Source: Lishizhenia tianjinensis
Lineage (GTDB): Bacteria > Bacteroidota > Bacteroidia > Flavobacteriales_D > Crocinitomicaceae
NCBI GenBank assembly: GCA_945902115.1
Contig: CAMDLY010000001.1
Location: forward strand, 42,069 to 106,068
Direction: 5' to 3'
Length of the DNA: 64,000 bases
Position numbers and translations under genes: made by a program. Shown here in pieces: positions 16,514-25,379 of the stretch; the stretch's first letter is position 1; the number at the start of each line of letters is the position of its first letter. The notes under the pieces are model-generated. The model made no database searches and had not been told where the DNA came from. It saw only the letters and a list, made by a program, of their open reading frames with translations.

Positions 16514-16927
16514 TCAATTCTCCAAGAAACTTGTTAAGGCTAGTGAGTAACTTTTTAAACCAAAACCCAAAATTACTCCTTTGCAGACTGGGCTAATTAG
16601 CGACTCATGCCGAAAAGATTCCCTGCTTGCAGTATTACTCATATGCACTTCGATAACAGGTATAGATATAGCGGCAATGCAGTCTCTGATAGCAACGCTT
16701 GTGTGTGAATATCCCGCTGCATTTAAGACAATTCCCAAAGCGGATGATTTTTGAAGTACATCTATAATGTCTCCTTCAATGTTGGATTGAAAATAGTCCA
16801 ATTCCAACATGGGGAAGTTGGATATAAGTTCCTCAAAATACTCTTCGAATGAAACATTACCATAAATTTGTGTTTCCCTCGTACCGAGTAGGTTCATATT
16901 GGGGCCATTTACAATAAGAATTTTCAT
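16514..16927 (-). CDS. aroQ: Type II 3-dehydroquinate dehydratase
   Basis: Shikimate-pathway enzyme that dehydrates 3-dehydroquinate; the type II form is a dodecamer. The 137-aa length is normal. The visible motifs are NGPNMNLLGTRE, the catalytic Tyr22 (TQIYG), NAAGYSHTS, and EVHMSN with the catalytic His. The later SRESFRH supplies the active-site arginine. The gene is head-to-head with the xerC/D gene, with only 2 nt between the two start codons. Confidence 0.96.
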   Translation of the reverse strand: MKILIVNGPNMNLLGTRETQIYGNVSFEEYFEELISNFPMLELDYFQSNIEGDIIDVLQKSSALGIVLNAAGYSHTSVAIRDCIAAISIPVIEVHMSNTASRESFRHESLISPVCKGVILGFGLKSYSLALTSFLEN

Positions 16928-16929
16928 GT

Positions 16930-17832
16930 ATGTTAGTTTGGGAGCGCTATATTAAGGAATTTGTCTCGTATTTAAAAATAGAAAAGGGCTTAAGTGAAAA
17001 TTCAATTTTCGCATACACCCGGGATGTGGAGAAATTGAGAGATTATTCAATTACCATCAGTAAAGCACCTGATACGATCGATTACCAGAATTTAAAATTA
17101 TTCATTGGTGAATTGTATGATCTTGGATTAAGTGCCAGAAGTCAAGCAAGAATAATTTCTGGAATTAAACAGTTTTTTACCTTTTTATTGCTAGAAAATA
17201 CCATCGACTCTGATCCAAGCGAATTATTAGAACAACCGAAAATAGGCAGAAAACTACCTGAGGTAATGACTATTGAAGAAATTGATTCCCTTATTGCCGC
17301 CATTGATTTGAGCAAAGACGAGGGACACCGCAACCGAGCTATATTGGAAACATTATATAGTTGTGGACTTCGAGTTAGTGAATTGGTTAATTTAAAATTT
17401 TCAGACCTATTTTTTGAGGAAGGATTCATCCGGGTGATCGGAAAAGGAAATAAAGAAAGGTTAGTTCCAGTAAGCGCTCAAGTAGAAAAAGAAATTTCTT
17501 TATACGTTGATCACATTAGAAAACATCTAAACATTCAAAAAGGTAATGAACATGTTATTTTCTTGAACAGAAGAGGAAGTAAATTAACGAGGGTCATGAT
17601 TTTTACCATCATAAAACAACTTTCAGAGAAAATCGGCATGAAAAAAAATATCTCACCTCATACCTTTCGACATAGTTTCGCGACACATTTAATCGAAGGG
17701 GGAGCGAATCTTAGAGCCATTCAAGAAATGCTCGGACACGAGTCAATAACTACAACAGAGATATACACACACCTCGATCAACGATATTTACGAGATGCAA
17801 TAATGAGTTTTCACCCAAGAAATAATGAATAA
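16930..17832 (+). CDS. xerD: Tyrosine recombinase XerC/XerD
   Basis: Site-specific recombinase of the Xer family that resolves chromosome dimers at dif. The N-terminal SAM-like core-binding domain covers about residues 1-95. The catalytic domain shows the complete set R148 (SCGLRVSEL), K172 (GKGNKER), H244-x-x-R247 (SPHTFRHSFATHL), H270 (MLGHESI) and nucleophile Y279 (TEIYTH). The 300-aa length is normal. There are no phage or integron neighbours, so a housekeeping Xer role is most likely. XerC and XerD cannot be separated by eye. Confidence 0.93.
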   Translation: MLVWERYIKEFVSYLKIEKGLSENSIFAYTRDVEKLRDYSITISKAPDTIDYQNLKLFIGELYDLGLSARSQARIISGIKQFFTFLLLENTIDSDPSELLEQPKIGRKLPEVMTIEEIDSLIAAIDLSKDEGHRNRAILETLYSCGLRVSELVNLKFSDLFFEEGFIRVIGKGNKERLVPVSAQVEKEISLYVDHIRKHLNIQKGNEHVIFLNRRGSKLTRVMIFTIIKQLSEKIGMKKNISPHTFRHSFATHLIEGGANLRAIQEMLGHESITTTEIYTHLDQRYLRDAIMSFHPRNNE

Positions 17833-17894
17833 TATATTCATAATGAAACCATTACAATTCCTATGGACAATCGCTAAAATTTATAGGGATTTAC

Positions 17895-17925
17895 TTTGAG
17901 TGTTTGAAATAAATTATTATCTTTG
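17895..17925 (+). promoter_or_regulatory. Promoter of the rpmB-rpmG-DUF4295-ftsY unit
   Basis: TTTG (17895-17898), a 19-nt spacer and TATCTTTG (17918-17925) give a near-ideal Bacteroidota promoter, leaving a leader of about 30 nt before rpmB. Confidence 0.75.
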
Positions 17926-17962
17926 CATCCGCTTTTTACAATTTAACGGATTTAAAGTCATT

Positions 17963-18199
17963 ATGTCAAGAATTTGTCAATTAACGGGAAAGTCAGTGAT
18001 GGTCGGTCATCACGTTTCTCATTCGAACGTAAAAACCAAAAGAAGATTTAGTCCGAATTTGGTAACAAAGAAATTTTTTATCCCAGAGGATAACAGTTAT
18101 ATTACATTGAAAATTTCTACTGCAGCCCTGAGAACAATTAACAAGAAAGGTATTTCTGCTTGTCTCAAAGATGCTAGAGAAAAAGGTTTTTTAAAGTAA
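17963..18199 (+). CDS. rpmB: 50S ribosomal protein L28
   Basis: Basic 78-aa protein of the large ribosomal subunit. The N-terminus MSRICQLTGKSVMVGHHVSHSN and the KTKRRFSPNL block are diagnostic. The track's upstream GTG start (17900) runs through the promoter and is rejected in favour of ATG 17963. It is first in a unit with rpmG, a DUF4295 gene and ftsY, an arrangement I recognise as recurrent in Bacteroidota. Confidence 0.96.
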   Translation: MSRICQLTGKSVMVGHHVSHSNVKTKRRFSPNLVTKKFFIPEDNSYITLKISTAALRTINKKGISACLKDAREKGFLK

Positions 18200-18229
18200 C
18201 CTGTTGAGAAAACAGTAAAAGAAATAGAA

Positions 18230-18418
18230 ATGGCAAAGAAAAGTAAAGGCAATCGAATTCAAGTAATTCTAGAATGTACAGAGCACAAAACTACCGGTGT
18301 GGCAGGGACTTCCAGATATATTACCACCAAGAATAGAAAAAATACTCCGGATCGTATGGAAATTAAAAAATTCAATCCTATCCTCAAAAAATATACAATT
18401 CATAAAGAAATTAAATAA
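18230..18418 (+). CDS. rpmG: 50S ribosomal protein L33
   Basis: A 62-aa large-subunit protein. [19 protein letters not shown], the [14 protein letters not shown] core and the KYTIHKEIK tail identify L33. Only one of the usual zinc-site cysteines is retained (C16), so this is a zinc-independent (C-minus) paralogue type. It lies between rpmB and the DUF4295 gene. Confidence 0.95.
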   Translation: MAKKSKGNRIQVILECTEHKTTGVAGTSRYITTKNRKNTPDRMEIKKFNPILKKYTIHKEIK

Positions 18419-18427
18419 CTAGTAGAA

Positions 18428-18583
18428 ATGGCAAAGAAAGTAGTTGCATCCTTGCAAAAAGGTGGAGGAAAAGAGCATACAAAAGTCGTGAAAATGGTGA
18501 AATCACCAAAGTCAGGCGCTTACACCTTTAAAGAAGAAATTGTTCATAATGACCAAGTAAAAAATTGGTTTTCAAAACACTGA
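18428..18583 (+). CDS. DUF4295 family small basic protein (too short for the ORF track)
   Basis: A 51-aa ORF beginning MAKKVVASLQKGGGKEHTKV and ending VKNWFSKH. It is 9 nt downstream of rpmG and lies before a terminator. The composition is strongly basic and it matches the DUF4295 family found next to L28/L33 in Bacteroidota. From memory, a protein of this kind has been described as a Bacteroidota-specific ribosomal component (named bL38). I could not check this, but the context and charge fit. Confidence 0.88.
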   Translation: MAKKVVASLQKGGGKEHTKVVKMVKSPKSGAYTFKEEIVHNDQVKNWFSKH

Positions 18584-18604
18584 TAGTTAAAGTAACATAT
18601 ATTT

Positions 18605-18632
18605 AAAGCTTCCCTTCGGAAGCTTTTTTTTT
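18605..18632 (+). terminator. Rho-independent terminator after the ribosomal protein unit
   Basis: AAAGCTTCC-CTTC-GGAAGCTTT is followed by a run of T. It ends about 10 nt before the ftsY ATG, so ftsY expression needs readthrough or a promoter not recognised here. Confidence 0.8.
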
Positions 18633-18641
18633 CGGTAAACA

Positions 18642-19598
18642 ATGGGATTATTTGATTTTTTTTCTAAGTCCAAAAAAGAAACCTTAGAACCTGGTCTCGA
18701 GAAGACCAAAAAGTCTTTCTTTTCCAAAATAGCTCGGGCAGTCGTAGGAAAATCCACTGTTGATGAAGAAGTTCTCGACAATCTTGAAGAAATTCTAATA
18801 ACCTCCGATGTTGGTGTTGAGACTACCTTAAAAATTATTGCTCGTATAGAAAAAAGGGTTGCTCGTGAAAAAGTATTAAATACCTCTGAACTAAATGGGA
18901 TTCTGCGTGAAGAGATAATCTCATTACTTGAAGAAAATAACTCAATTATCGATGGAACTCTAGAAATAGAAAAACCGGTCGATAATCCATACGTTATAAT
19001 GGTTGTTGGTGTGAATGGTGTTGGTAAAACGACTACGATCGGGAAACTTGCATATCAATTTAAAAAAGCAGGGAAAAAAGTTGTTCTCGGAGCGGCAGAT
19101 ACTTTCAGGGCAGCCGCAGTGGATCAATTAATAATTTGGTCTCAAAGAGTCGAGGTTCCTATTGTGCATCAAGGAATGGGAGCCGATCCCGCGAGTGTTG
19201 CTTACGACACATTGCAGTCAGCTAAGTCACAAAACGCAGATGTAGTAATTATTGACACAGCAGGAAGATTACACAATAAAGTCAATTTAATGGCTGAACT
19301 TACTAAAATTAAACGTGTGATGGAAAAGGTTGTACCAAATGCGCCACACGAAATTTTGCTCGTTTTAGACGGATCAACTGGACAAAATGCCTTTGAACAG
19401 GCTAAACAGTTTGCGCAATCAACCAATATCAATGCCTTAGCAATTACAAAATTAGATGGGACTGCCAAAGGCGGAGTGGTCATAGGAATTTCAGATCAAA
19501 TGAAAATTCCAGTCAAATATATCGGTGTTGGGGAGAAAGTAGCTGATTTACAATTATTTGACCGTAGAGCATTCGTTGAATCTTTATTTTCAGATTAA
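18642..19598 (+). CDS. ftsY: Signal recognition particle receptor FtsY
   Basis: GTPase that docks SRP-ribosome complexes at the inner membrane. The 318-aa protein has a short basic/amphipathic N-terminus, a helical N domain and the G domain. The G domain carries a P-loop at 123-130 (GVNGVGKT), the DTFRAAAVDQL box, DTAGR near 207 and TKLDGTAKGG near 272. The acidic A domain of E. coli FtsY is absent, as is normal for this phylum. It lies immediately downstream of the L28/L33 terminator. Confidence 0.97.
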   Translation: MGLFDFFSKSKKETLEPGLEKTKKSFFSKIARAVVGKSTVDEEVLDNLEEILITSDVGVETTLKIIARIEKRVAREKVLNTSELNGILREEIISLLEENNSIIDGTLEIEKPVDNPYVIMVVGVNGVGKTTTIGKLAYQFKKAGKKVVLGAADTFRAAAVDQLIIWSQRVEVPIVHQGMGADPASVAYDTLQSAKSQNADVVIIDTAGRLHNKVNLMAELTKIKRVMEKVVPNAPHEILLVLDGSTGQNAFEQAKQFAQSTNINALAITKLDGTAKGGVVIGISDQMKIPVKYIGVGEKVADLQLFDRRAFVESLFSD

Positions 19599-19699
19599 AA
19601 TTAACGAGTGTAAGTCCCTTCTTTTTTTGCAAATCATCGAACAAAAGCCTTTTATCATTGGTTTTTTTTAGGTAATTTAACGACCTAAACAGCATCAAA

Positions 19700-22600
19700 A
19701 TGAAACTATTTTATTCTTTTCTAATACTTGGAATGTCGTATTTTTCTTTCTCCCAAACCATGAATTGGGTGGAAATGATGAAAAATCCAAACGCTAACTT
19801 TTACGAAACGCAAGAAGCTTTTGAATCCTATTGGGCTGGTAAAACAATTCAAAAAGGTAAAGGCTATAAAGCATTTAAGCGTTGGGAGAACCACATGGCG
19901 CCAAGAGTTTATCCATCAGGGAACATTACATTGCCATCGCAAAATTACACGAATTACAAACAATGGGAAACAAATCTTGCTGCTGCAGGAATCCCAAAGT
20001 CCACTAACGGTAACTGGCAAATTATAGGTCCCATAGGTAAGCCATCCGGCGGTGGGGCTGGTCGTTTAAATTTCATTCGTTTTGATCCAACTAACAGCAA
20101 TACCATTTGGGTAGGTGCTCCTGATGGTGGATTGTGGAAGACAACAAATGGTGGAACTTCATGGACAACAAATACGGATCAGCTTACAGTCATAGGTTGC
20201 TCTGATGTGGCGATTGATCCGACAAATTCGCAGACAATGTATTTAGGAACGGGTGATAGTGATGGAAATGATACTTACAGTATTGGTTTGTTGAAGTCAA
20301 CTGACGGCGGAGCAACTTGGAATACTACGGGTTTAACATGGGCTGTAAATCAAGGAAGGACCATAGGTAGAGTTTTGGTTAATCCAACGAATACTCAAAT
20401 AATTATGGTGTTTTCAAATGTTGGAATATATCGCTCTACAAATGGAGGGACGACTTTCTCTCAAGTCTCTACGTCGTCTTGCTCGGATGCAGAATTTAAA
20501 CCTGGAGATCCTAATATAGTTTATGCCAGTGGCGGTTCTTTCAGAAAATCTACGAACGGAGGAACAACCTGGACAGCAGTTACTATCCCACTAACCGGCA
20601 TAGCTCGTTTATCAATCACGGTCACTGCTGCCAATTCTAATTATGTCTACTTACTGGCCTCAAGCACCTCAGACAGCGGTTTCAAAGGACTCATGCGCTC
20701 CACAGATAGTGGAACAAGTTTTACCACTCGTTCCACAACTCCTAATGTATTAGGTTTTGATAACGGAGCGGATGCAGGAGGTCAAGGTTGGTATGATTTG
20801 GCAATTGCGGCATCACCAACAAACGCAGAAGAAGTTATAATTGGAGGGGTAAATCATTGGAAATCAACTAATGGAGGTTCTACTTGGACAATGATCACAC
20901 ATTGGTATGGTGGGTATAGCAAGCCTTACGTTCATGCTGATGTTCATGATATTCAATATTTACCTGGCTCAGGAACAACTATATTTTCAGCCAATGATGG
21001 TGGTTTTTTCAAAACTATCAACGGAGGAACAGGCTGGACAGATTTAAGTTCGAATTTGGCAATTGCACAGCAATACCGTTTTAGTATTTCTGCACTATCG
21101 GCAAATATAATAATAGCTGGTCATCAAGACAATGGAACCAATAGAACCAACAACTTAACTTCTTGGACTGAGGTTGGTGGGGGAGACGGAATGGATTGTT
21201 TGATAGACAGAACCAACAATAATCGTCAAATATCCTCAGTTTATTATGGTGATTATTCGAGAACTTTAACAGGAGCCACGAACTTTGCAGATATAACTGA
21301 TCCTGCAGGGCAAGGTGAATGGGTGAGCCCAATAAAACAAGATCCAGTAGATGCAAATATCGCATATTCTGCTGGTCGTGCTGCTCTTTATAAATCATCT
21401 AATATTTGGGCGACATCAGTAGCTTGGACAACTATGGGTACGCCACAAGGAACAGGTTCTATTATTGAATTAGCAATTGCGCCAAGTAATAATCAAGTAA
21501 TCTACTGTTTGAAAACTGGTTCTGGTGGAGTTTCTAAATCAACAAACGGAGGAACCTCCTTTGCCTCGTGTGCAACACCTACCACCTCTGCCTATCCTAC
21601 TTGGGTTGCAGTTTCAAATACAGATCCAACTGTTGTTTTTGTTACTTATTCTGGATATTCTGCCGCAAATAAAGTATTCAAATCAACTACTGGAGGTACT
21701 TCATGGACAAACATATCGACAGGTCTGCCAAACGTTCCTGTGAATTGTGTGGTTTATCATAATGGCGCTGCTGGTGGAGATGGGATTTATGTTGGAACGG
21801 ATATTGGCGTTTATTATAGAGATAATAGCACAAATGGATGGATTGATTTTAGTCAAGGACTTCCAAACTGCGAAGTATCAGATCTTGAAATCTATTATGC
21901 AACAGGAAGATTAAGAGCGGCTACATTTGGGAGAGGTACTTGGGATTCAGATTTATATTCTTCTGTTCCATCAGCACCTGTAGCTTCTTTTACTGCAGAT
22001 AATGTAAATATTTGCGTTGGTCAAAGTGTGCAGTTCACAAGCACTTCAACAGGTGCGCCAACCTCATATTCATGGACTTTTCAAGGTGGAACACCAGGAA
22101 CAAGTACTACTCAAAATCCAAGTGTTACCTTTAATACGGCTGGAACTTATACTGTTTCATTAACAGTTTCTAATGCGAATGGTAATAATACAGCAACACA
22201 AACAGGATATATCACTGTCATCGCAGGAACTGGAGCACCGCTTCCTTTGACGGAAGGATTTGTAGCAACAACATTCCCACCGACAGACTGGACAATATTG
22301 AATACTGATGGAACAGATACCACATGGAGAAGAAGCGCGACAGTGGGTTTCGCTCCAACTGCTGGTAATTCAATGGTGTTTTTGAATTTCTCTAAAGATG
22401 ATACTGGTAACCAAGATGAAATGAGAACTCCAAAATTGAATTTTACAGGACTATCAGCAGCTCAAATGACCTTTGATGTAGCTTATGCCGCATACAATGC
22501 AACTTACGTTGATGGATTGGAGGTACTTATATCTGTGGATTGTGGGACAACTTGGACATCATTATATAATAAAACAGGATCAACTGTAGCTGCAGGAAAT

Positions 22601-24031
22601 TTACCTACAGCTGCTGCAACAACAACAGCCTTTACACCAACAACTGCGCAATGGAGAACAGAAACCATTAATTTAAATGCATACATTAATAATCCTAGTG
22701 TTCAATTAGCGTTTCGAAATATTGCTGGTTACGGTAATAATCTATACGTTGACAACATAAACATAACAGGTACTGCAGTGCCTACAGCACCTACAGCTAG
22801 CTTTACCTCAACACCATCCGGAACAGCATGTACTGGTCAAACAGTACAATATACGAGTACATCAACAGGAAGTCCATCATCTTATTCATGGACCTTTGTT
22901 GGAGGAACTCCAGGAAATAGTACTGCACAAAATCCAACCGTAACCTACTCAACACCTGGAACATATAACGTTTCGTTGACTGCAACCAATTCCATGGGTA
23001 GCAATACATCAAATCAAACAAATTACATAACTATTAACCAAACGCCGTCCATTACAGGAACAACCCCAGGAAGTAGATGTGGTACAGGCACAGTATCTTT
23101 AAGTTCAACTGCATCAACAGGTACGTTATCATGGTTCTCTGTAGCAACCGGTGGAACAGCCTTAGGAACAGGAACTACATTTACAACTCCTTCAATTTCT
23201 ACAAACACAACTTATTATGTGGAAGTAACTTCAAATAGCTGTACATCAGCTAGAACTGCAGTTTTGGCTACGGTAAATACAAACCCAACAGTTACAAATC
23301 CGGGTATTCAAACAGTTTGTTTAGGTAGTTCCTCGAATGCGATTAATTTCACAGGAAATAGCGCTAACTCAACCTATGCTTGGACGAATACCAATACGGC
23401 GATTGGTTTAGGTGCTTCTGGCTCTGGAAATATTGCAACGTTCACACCTTCTGCTACTGGTACATCGACTGTAACTGTAACTCCAACATTAGCATCTTGT
23501 ACTGGCACACCCGTTACATTCACTATTAATGTTAATCCTGTGCCTACTGTTTCCTTCAGTTTATCAAATGTAACGCCACCATGTGTTTACGACCCTTCTT
23601 TTGCACTACCTGCTGGGACACCATCGGGAGGAACATTTATTGGCCCCGGAGTTTCTGGTGCTAATTTCAATCCTGCATCTGCTGGACTTGGTACACACAC
23701 CATTACCTATACAGTTACTCAAAACGGATGTACAGGAGCATCAACATCAACAATAACGGTTGATGCGTGCGCTGGAATTGAGGGAAATACAAGTTTGCAC
23801 AATGTTAATATATATCCAAATCCAACATCAGGAATATTAACCATAGACAATATTGATTTTACTAATATTACAAGTGTATCTCTGATCGATAATGCAGGAA
23901 GACTGGTAAGACTATTTACTATTAATTCAGAAGCAGTAACATTAGATTTGACATCTTTTCCTTCTGGTATATATACACTTAAATTCGATGGAACATATCA
24001 ATTCTCTAAACGGATTGAATTAAAGAAATAA
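19700..24031 (+). CDS. Secreted multidomain T9SS cargo: BNR/sortilin-type repeats, PKD, Ig-like, C-terminal sorting domain
   Basis: A 1443-aa secreted protein. It has a Sec signal peptide (MKLFYSFLILGMSYFSFS) followed by a beta-propeller region with many BNR/Asp-box type repeats (STNGGTTW, KTTNGGTSW) to about residue 755. A first PKD domain follows (about 760-850), then a choice-of-anchor-J-like jelly roll (about 855-1030). A second PKD domain, Ig-like Ser/Thr-rich domains and a T9SS type A sorting domain (IYPNPTSGILTI...RIELKK) complete it. It is expected to be exported by type IX secretion, but no T9SS genes are in the window. It may bind or degrade glycans or proteins; no catalytic site is recognisable. 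Confidence 0.88.
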   Translation: MKLFYSFLILGMSYFSFSQTMNWVEMMKNPNANFYETQEAFESYWAGKTIQKGKGYKAFKRWENHMAPRVYPSGNITLPSQNYTNYKQWETNLAAAGIPKSTNGNWQIIGPIGKPSGGGAGRLNFIRFDPTNSNTIWVGAPDGGLWKTTNGGTSWTTNTDQLTVIGCSDVAIDPTNSQTMYLGTGDSDGNDTYSIGLLKSTDGGATWNTTGLTWAVNQGRTIGRVLVNPTNTQIIMVFSNVGIYRSTNGGTTFSQVSTSSCSDAEFKPGDPNIVYASGGSFRKSTNGGTTWTAVTIPLTGIARLSITVTAANSNYVYLLASSTSDSGFKGLMRSTDSGTSFTTRSTTPNVLGFDNGADAGGQGWYDLAIAASPTNAEEVIIGGVNHWKSTNGGSTWTMITHWYGGYSKPYVHADVHDIQYLPGSGTTIFSANDGGFFKTINGGTGWTDLSSNLAIAQQYRFSISALSANIIIAGHQDNGTNRTNNLTSWTEVGGGDGMDCLIDRTNNNRQISSVYYGDYSRTLTGATNFADITDPAGQGEWVSPIKQDPVDANIAYSAGRAALYKSSNIWATSVAWTTMGTPQGTGSIIELAIAPSNNQVIYCLKTGSGGVSKSTNGGTSFASCATPTTSAYPTWVAVSNTDPTVVFVTYSGYSAANKVFKSTTGGTSWTNISTGLPNVPVNCVVYHNGAAGGDGIYVGTDIGVYYRDNSTNGWIDFSQGLPNCEVSDLEIYYATGRLRAATFGRGTWDSDLYSSVPSAPVASFTADNVNICVGQSVQFTSTSTGAPTSYSWTFQGGTPGTSTTQNPSVTFNTAGTYTVSLTVSNANGNNTATQTGYITVIAGTGAPLPLTEGFVATTFPPTDWTILNTDGTDTTWRRSATVGFAPTAGNSMVFLNFSKDDTGNQDEMRTPKLNFTGLSAAQMTFDVAYAAYNATYVDGLEVLISVDCGTTWTSLYNKTGSTVAAGNLPTAAATTTAFTPTTAQWRTETINLNAYINNPSVQLAFRNIAGYGNNLYVDNINITGTAVPTAPTASFTSTPSGTACTGQTVQYTSTSTGSPSSYSWTFVGGTPGNSTAQNPTVTYSTPGTYNVSLTATNSMGSNTSNQTNYITINQTPSITGTTPGSRCGTGTVSLSSTASTGTLSWFSVATGGTALGTGTTFTTPSISTNTTYYVEVTSNSCTSARTAVLATVNTNPTVTNPGIQTVCLGSSSNAINFTGNSANSTYAWTNTNTAIGLGASGSGNIATFTPSATGTSTVTVTPTLASCTGTPVTFTINVNPVPTVSFSLSNVTPPCVYDPSFALPAGTPSGGTFIGPGVSGANFNPASAGLGTHTITYTVTQNGCTGASTSTITVDACAGIEGNTSLHNVNIYPNPTSGILTIDNIDFTNITSVSLIDNAGRLVRLFTINSEAVTLDLTSFPSGIYTLKFDGTYQFSKRIELKK

Positions 24032-24036
24032 CAGTT

Positions 24037-24065
24037 AAAAACGCCGCACCAGCGGCGTTTTTGTT
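24037..24065 (+). terminator. Rho-independent terminator of the T9SS cargo gene
   Basis: AAAAACGCCGC-ACCA-GCGGCGTTTTT starts 6 nt after the TAA at 24031, with a strong GC stem and T-tract. Confidence 0.88.
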
Positions 24066-24638
24066 TTAATCCAATTATTTATTTTATAATTCATTAGTAA
24101 AAGTTCTTACAAACTCGCGTTCTCAATCAATACTTAATTTATTAAATTGAATGTTCGCAATCGTACCAGTAAAATACTTAAATGTTGAAAATCAATAATT
24201 TAATCTAAGCGAGAGCTATTTTGTGAATATTTCCGAACAATCTTCGGCCTTGAATTTCTTGGTTTTAGCTACTGAACTGAAACTGTTAATTTTTAAAATT
24301 TCTGCAAGAACATTTTTAAAAAATTTCACTTTCAGAAAGGAGTTAAAATTGTTCGCTACGAGTTGTAAATACTTGTTTAACAATAACTTGCGAACAAAAA
24401 GAAATTCAGAGCCTTGATTTTTTAGCTTCGCTGCTACTCCGTGGTGATTCTTTTTCATCAAGGAAAAAGAATGGCAAATGAAAATATTAACTCAATTTGG
24501 GATTTTCATTAGGATTAGAATTTTAACTATTGGTGCTAAGAAAGCGCACACTCAATTTATTAATACCTTTAAGGTACAAAAAGTTAATATTCTCTTAGGT
24601 AAAATAATTTAAAGTACACGAATACGTTAGGATGGTAT
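24066..24638. other. Gene-free stretch with repeat-like element
   Basis: No credible gene lies here. The two short ORFs on opposite strands (24223-24417 and 24216-24461) have no initiation context and atypical composition. The stretch around 24410-24475 (FLASLLLRGDSF-like when translated) resembles an intergenic sequence I associate with Bacteroidota genomes, followed by a perfect hairpin at 24447-24472. The rest is AT-rich with short inverted repeats such as TACCTT-T-AAGGTA near 24570. It may be a decayed mobile or repeat element, or an untranslated RNA. Confidence 0.4.
24447..24472. repeat. Perfect inverted repeat/hairpin in the intergenic region
   Basis: ATTCTTTTTC and GAAAAAGAAT are exact reverse complements (10 bp each) around the 6-nt loop ATCAAG. 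There is no following T-tract on the plus strand, so this is not a standard terminator. Confidence 0.7.
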
Positions 24639-24646
24639 TAAATTTG
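24639..24646 (+). promoter_or_regulatory. -7 box TAAATTTG, leaderless-type, before the envelope operon
   Basis: Perfect TAnnTTTG ending 5 nt before ATG 24652. It is the likely start of the three-gene operon. A -33 TTG is not evident. Confidence 0.5.
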
Positions 24647-24651
24647 CATAA

Positions 24652-25341
24652 ATGAATTACATGAGAAAAATATCTTGCTTATTTATTTTGTTGTCTAGTA
24701 TTCTTTTTACTTCTTGCATTGAGATAATAGACGACATATTAATTCACGATGATGGATCTGGGGTCTTTAAATATACCGTTAACTTAAGTTCAAGTAAAGT
24801 AAAGATTAACTCAATTCTTGCCTTAGACTCTTTAAAAGGTAAAAGGGTTCCCGAACTTTCAGAAATAAAGGAGAAGATTTATTTGTTTAAAAAGAGCCTT
24901 TCAAATCAAAAAGGAATTTCAAACGTATTGATTGAAGAAAATTATACAGACTTCATTTTCAAATTCAGTTGTAATTTTTCGTCTCCGGGAGTACTGCAAA
25001 CAGGAATAGAAAATAGCATTTCAGAAATTTCCGAAAATCAAGTTTTTCTCGATCCAAAATATAAATGGATACAGTGGGATGGAAACGTTTTGTCTAGAAC
25101 TATTCCCGATATAACCTCAGATAAATTGAAAACATTAGACAGTAAGGACGATGAGTTATTAAAACTAGGAACTTATACTGCTATTTCACGATTTGATAGA
25201 AAAATTGAAAAATTTGATAACCCCAATGCAAAACTATCAAAAAGTTTAACTGCAACCATGCTCAAAGTAGACACTTACAGTTTAAAAGAGAATGAGAATT
25301 TAATAGATAATCGAATATTCTTGAGTAAAATTAAGAACTAA
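24652..25341 (+). CDS. Lipoprotein of unknown function (first gene of an envelope operon)
   Basis: A 229-aa protein with a lipoprotein signal peptide (MRKISCLFILLSSILFTSC), so C22 is the predicted lipidated residue in the lipobox FTSC. The mature part is beta-rich, starting IEIIDDILIHDDGSGVFKYTV, and has no recognised domain. The N-terminal layout (repeated strand, GSG turn, then Leu/Lys-rich helix) recalls small envelope lipoproteins. A leaderless-type promoter precedes it, and two more exported or anchored proteins follow on the same strand. ATG 24652 or 24661 may be the start. Confidence 0.6.
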   Translation: MNYMRKISCLFILLSSILFTSCIEIIDDILIHDDGSGVFKYTVNLSSSKVKINSILALDSLKGKRVPELSEIKEKIYLFKKSLSNQKGISNVLIEENYTDFIFKFSCNFSSPGVLQTGIENSISEISENQVFLDPKYKWIQWDGNVLSRTIPDITSDKLKTLDSKDDELLKLGTYTAISRFDRKIEKFDNPNAKLSKSLTATMLKVDTYSLKENENLIDNRIFLSKIKN

Positions 25342-25379
25342 AAGGATTATGATTAACTTCGTTTCATAGAATCAAATTA

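Noticed and set aside
24216-24461. 81-aa minus ORF and its plus counterpart 24223-24417
   Set aside because: Both overlap in a gene-free repeat-like region, lack initiation context and give unusual Lys/Phe-rich text; treated as part of an intergenic element.
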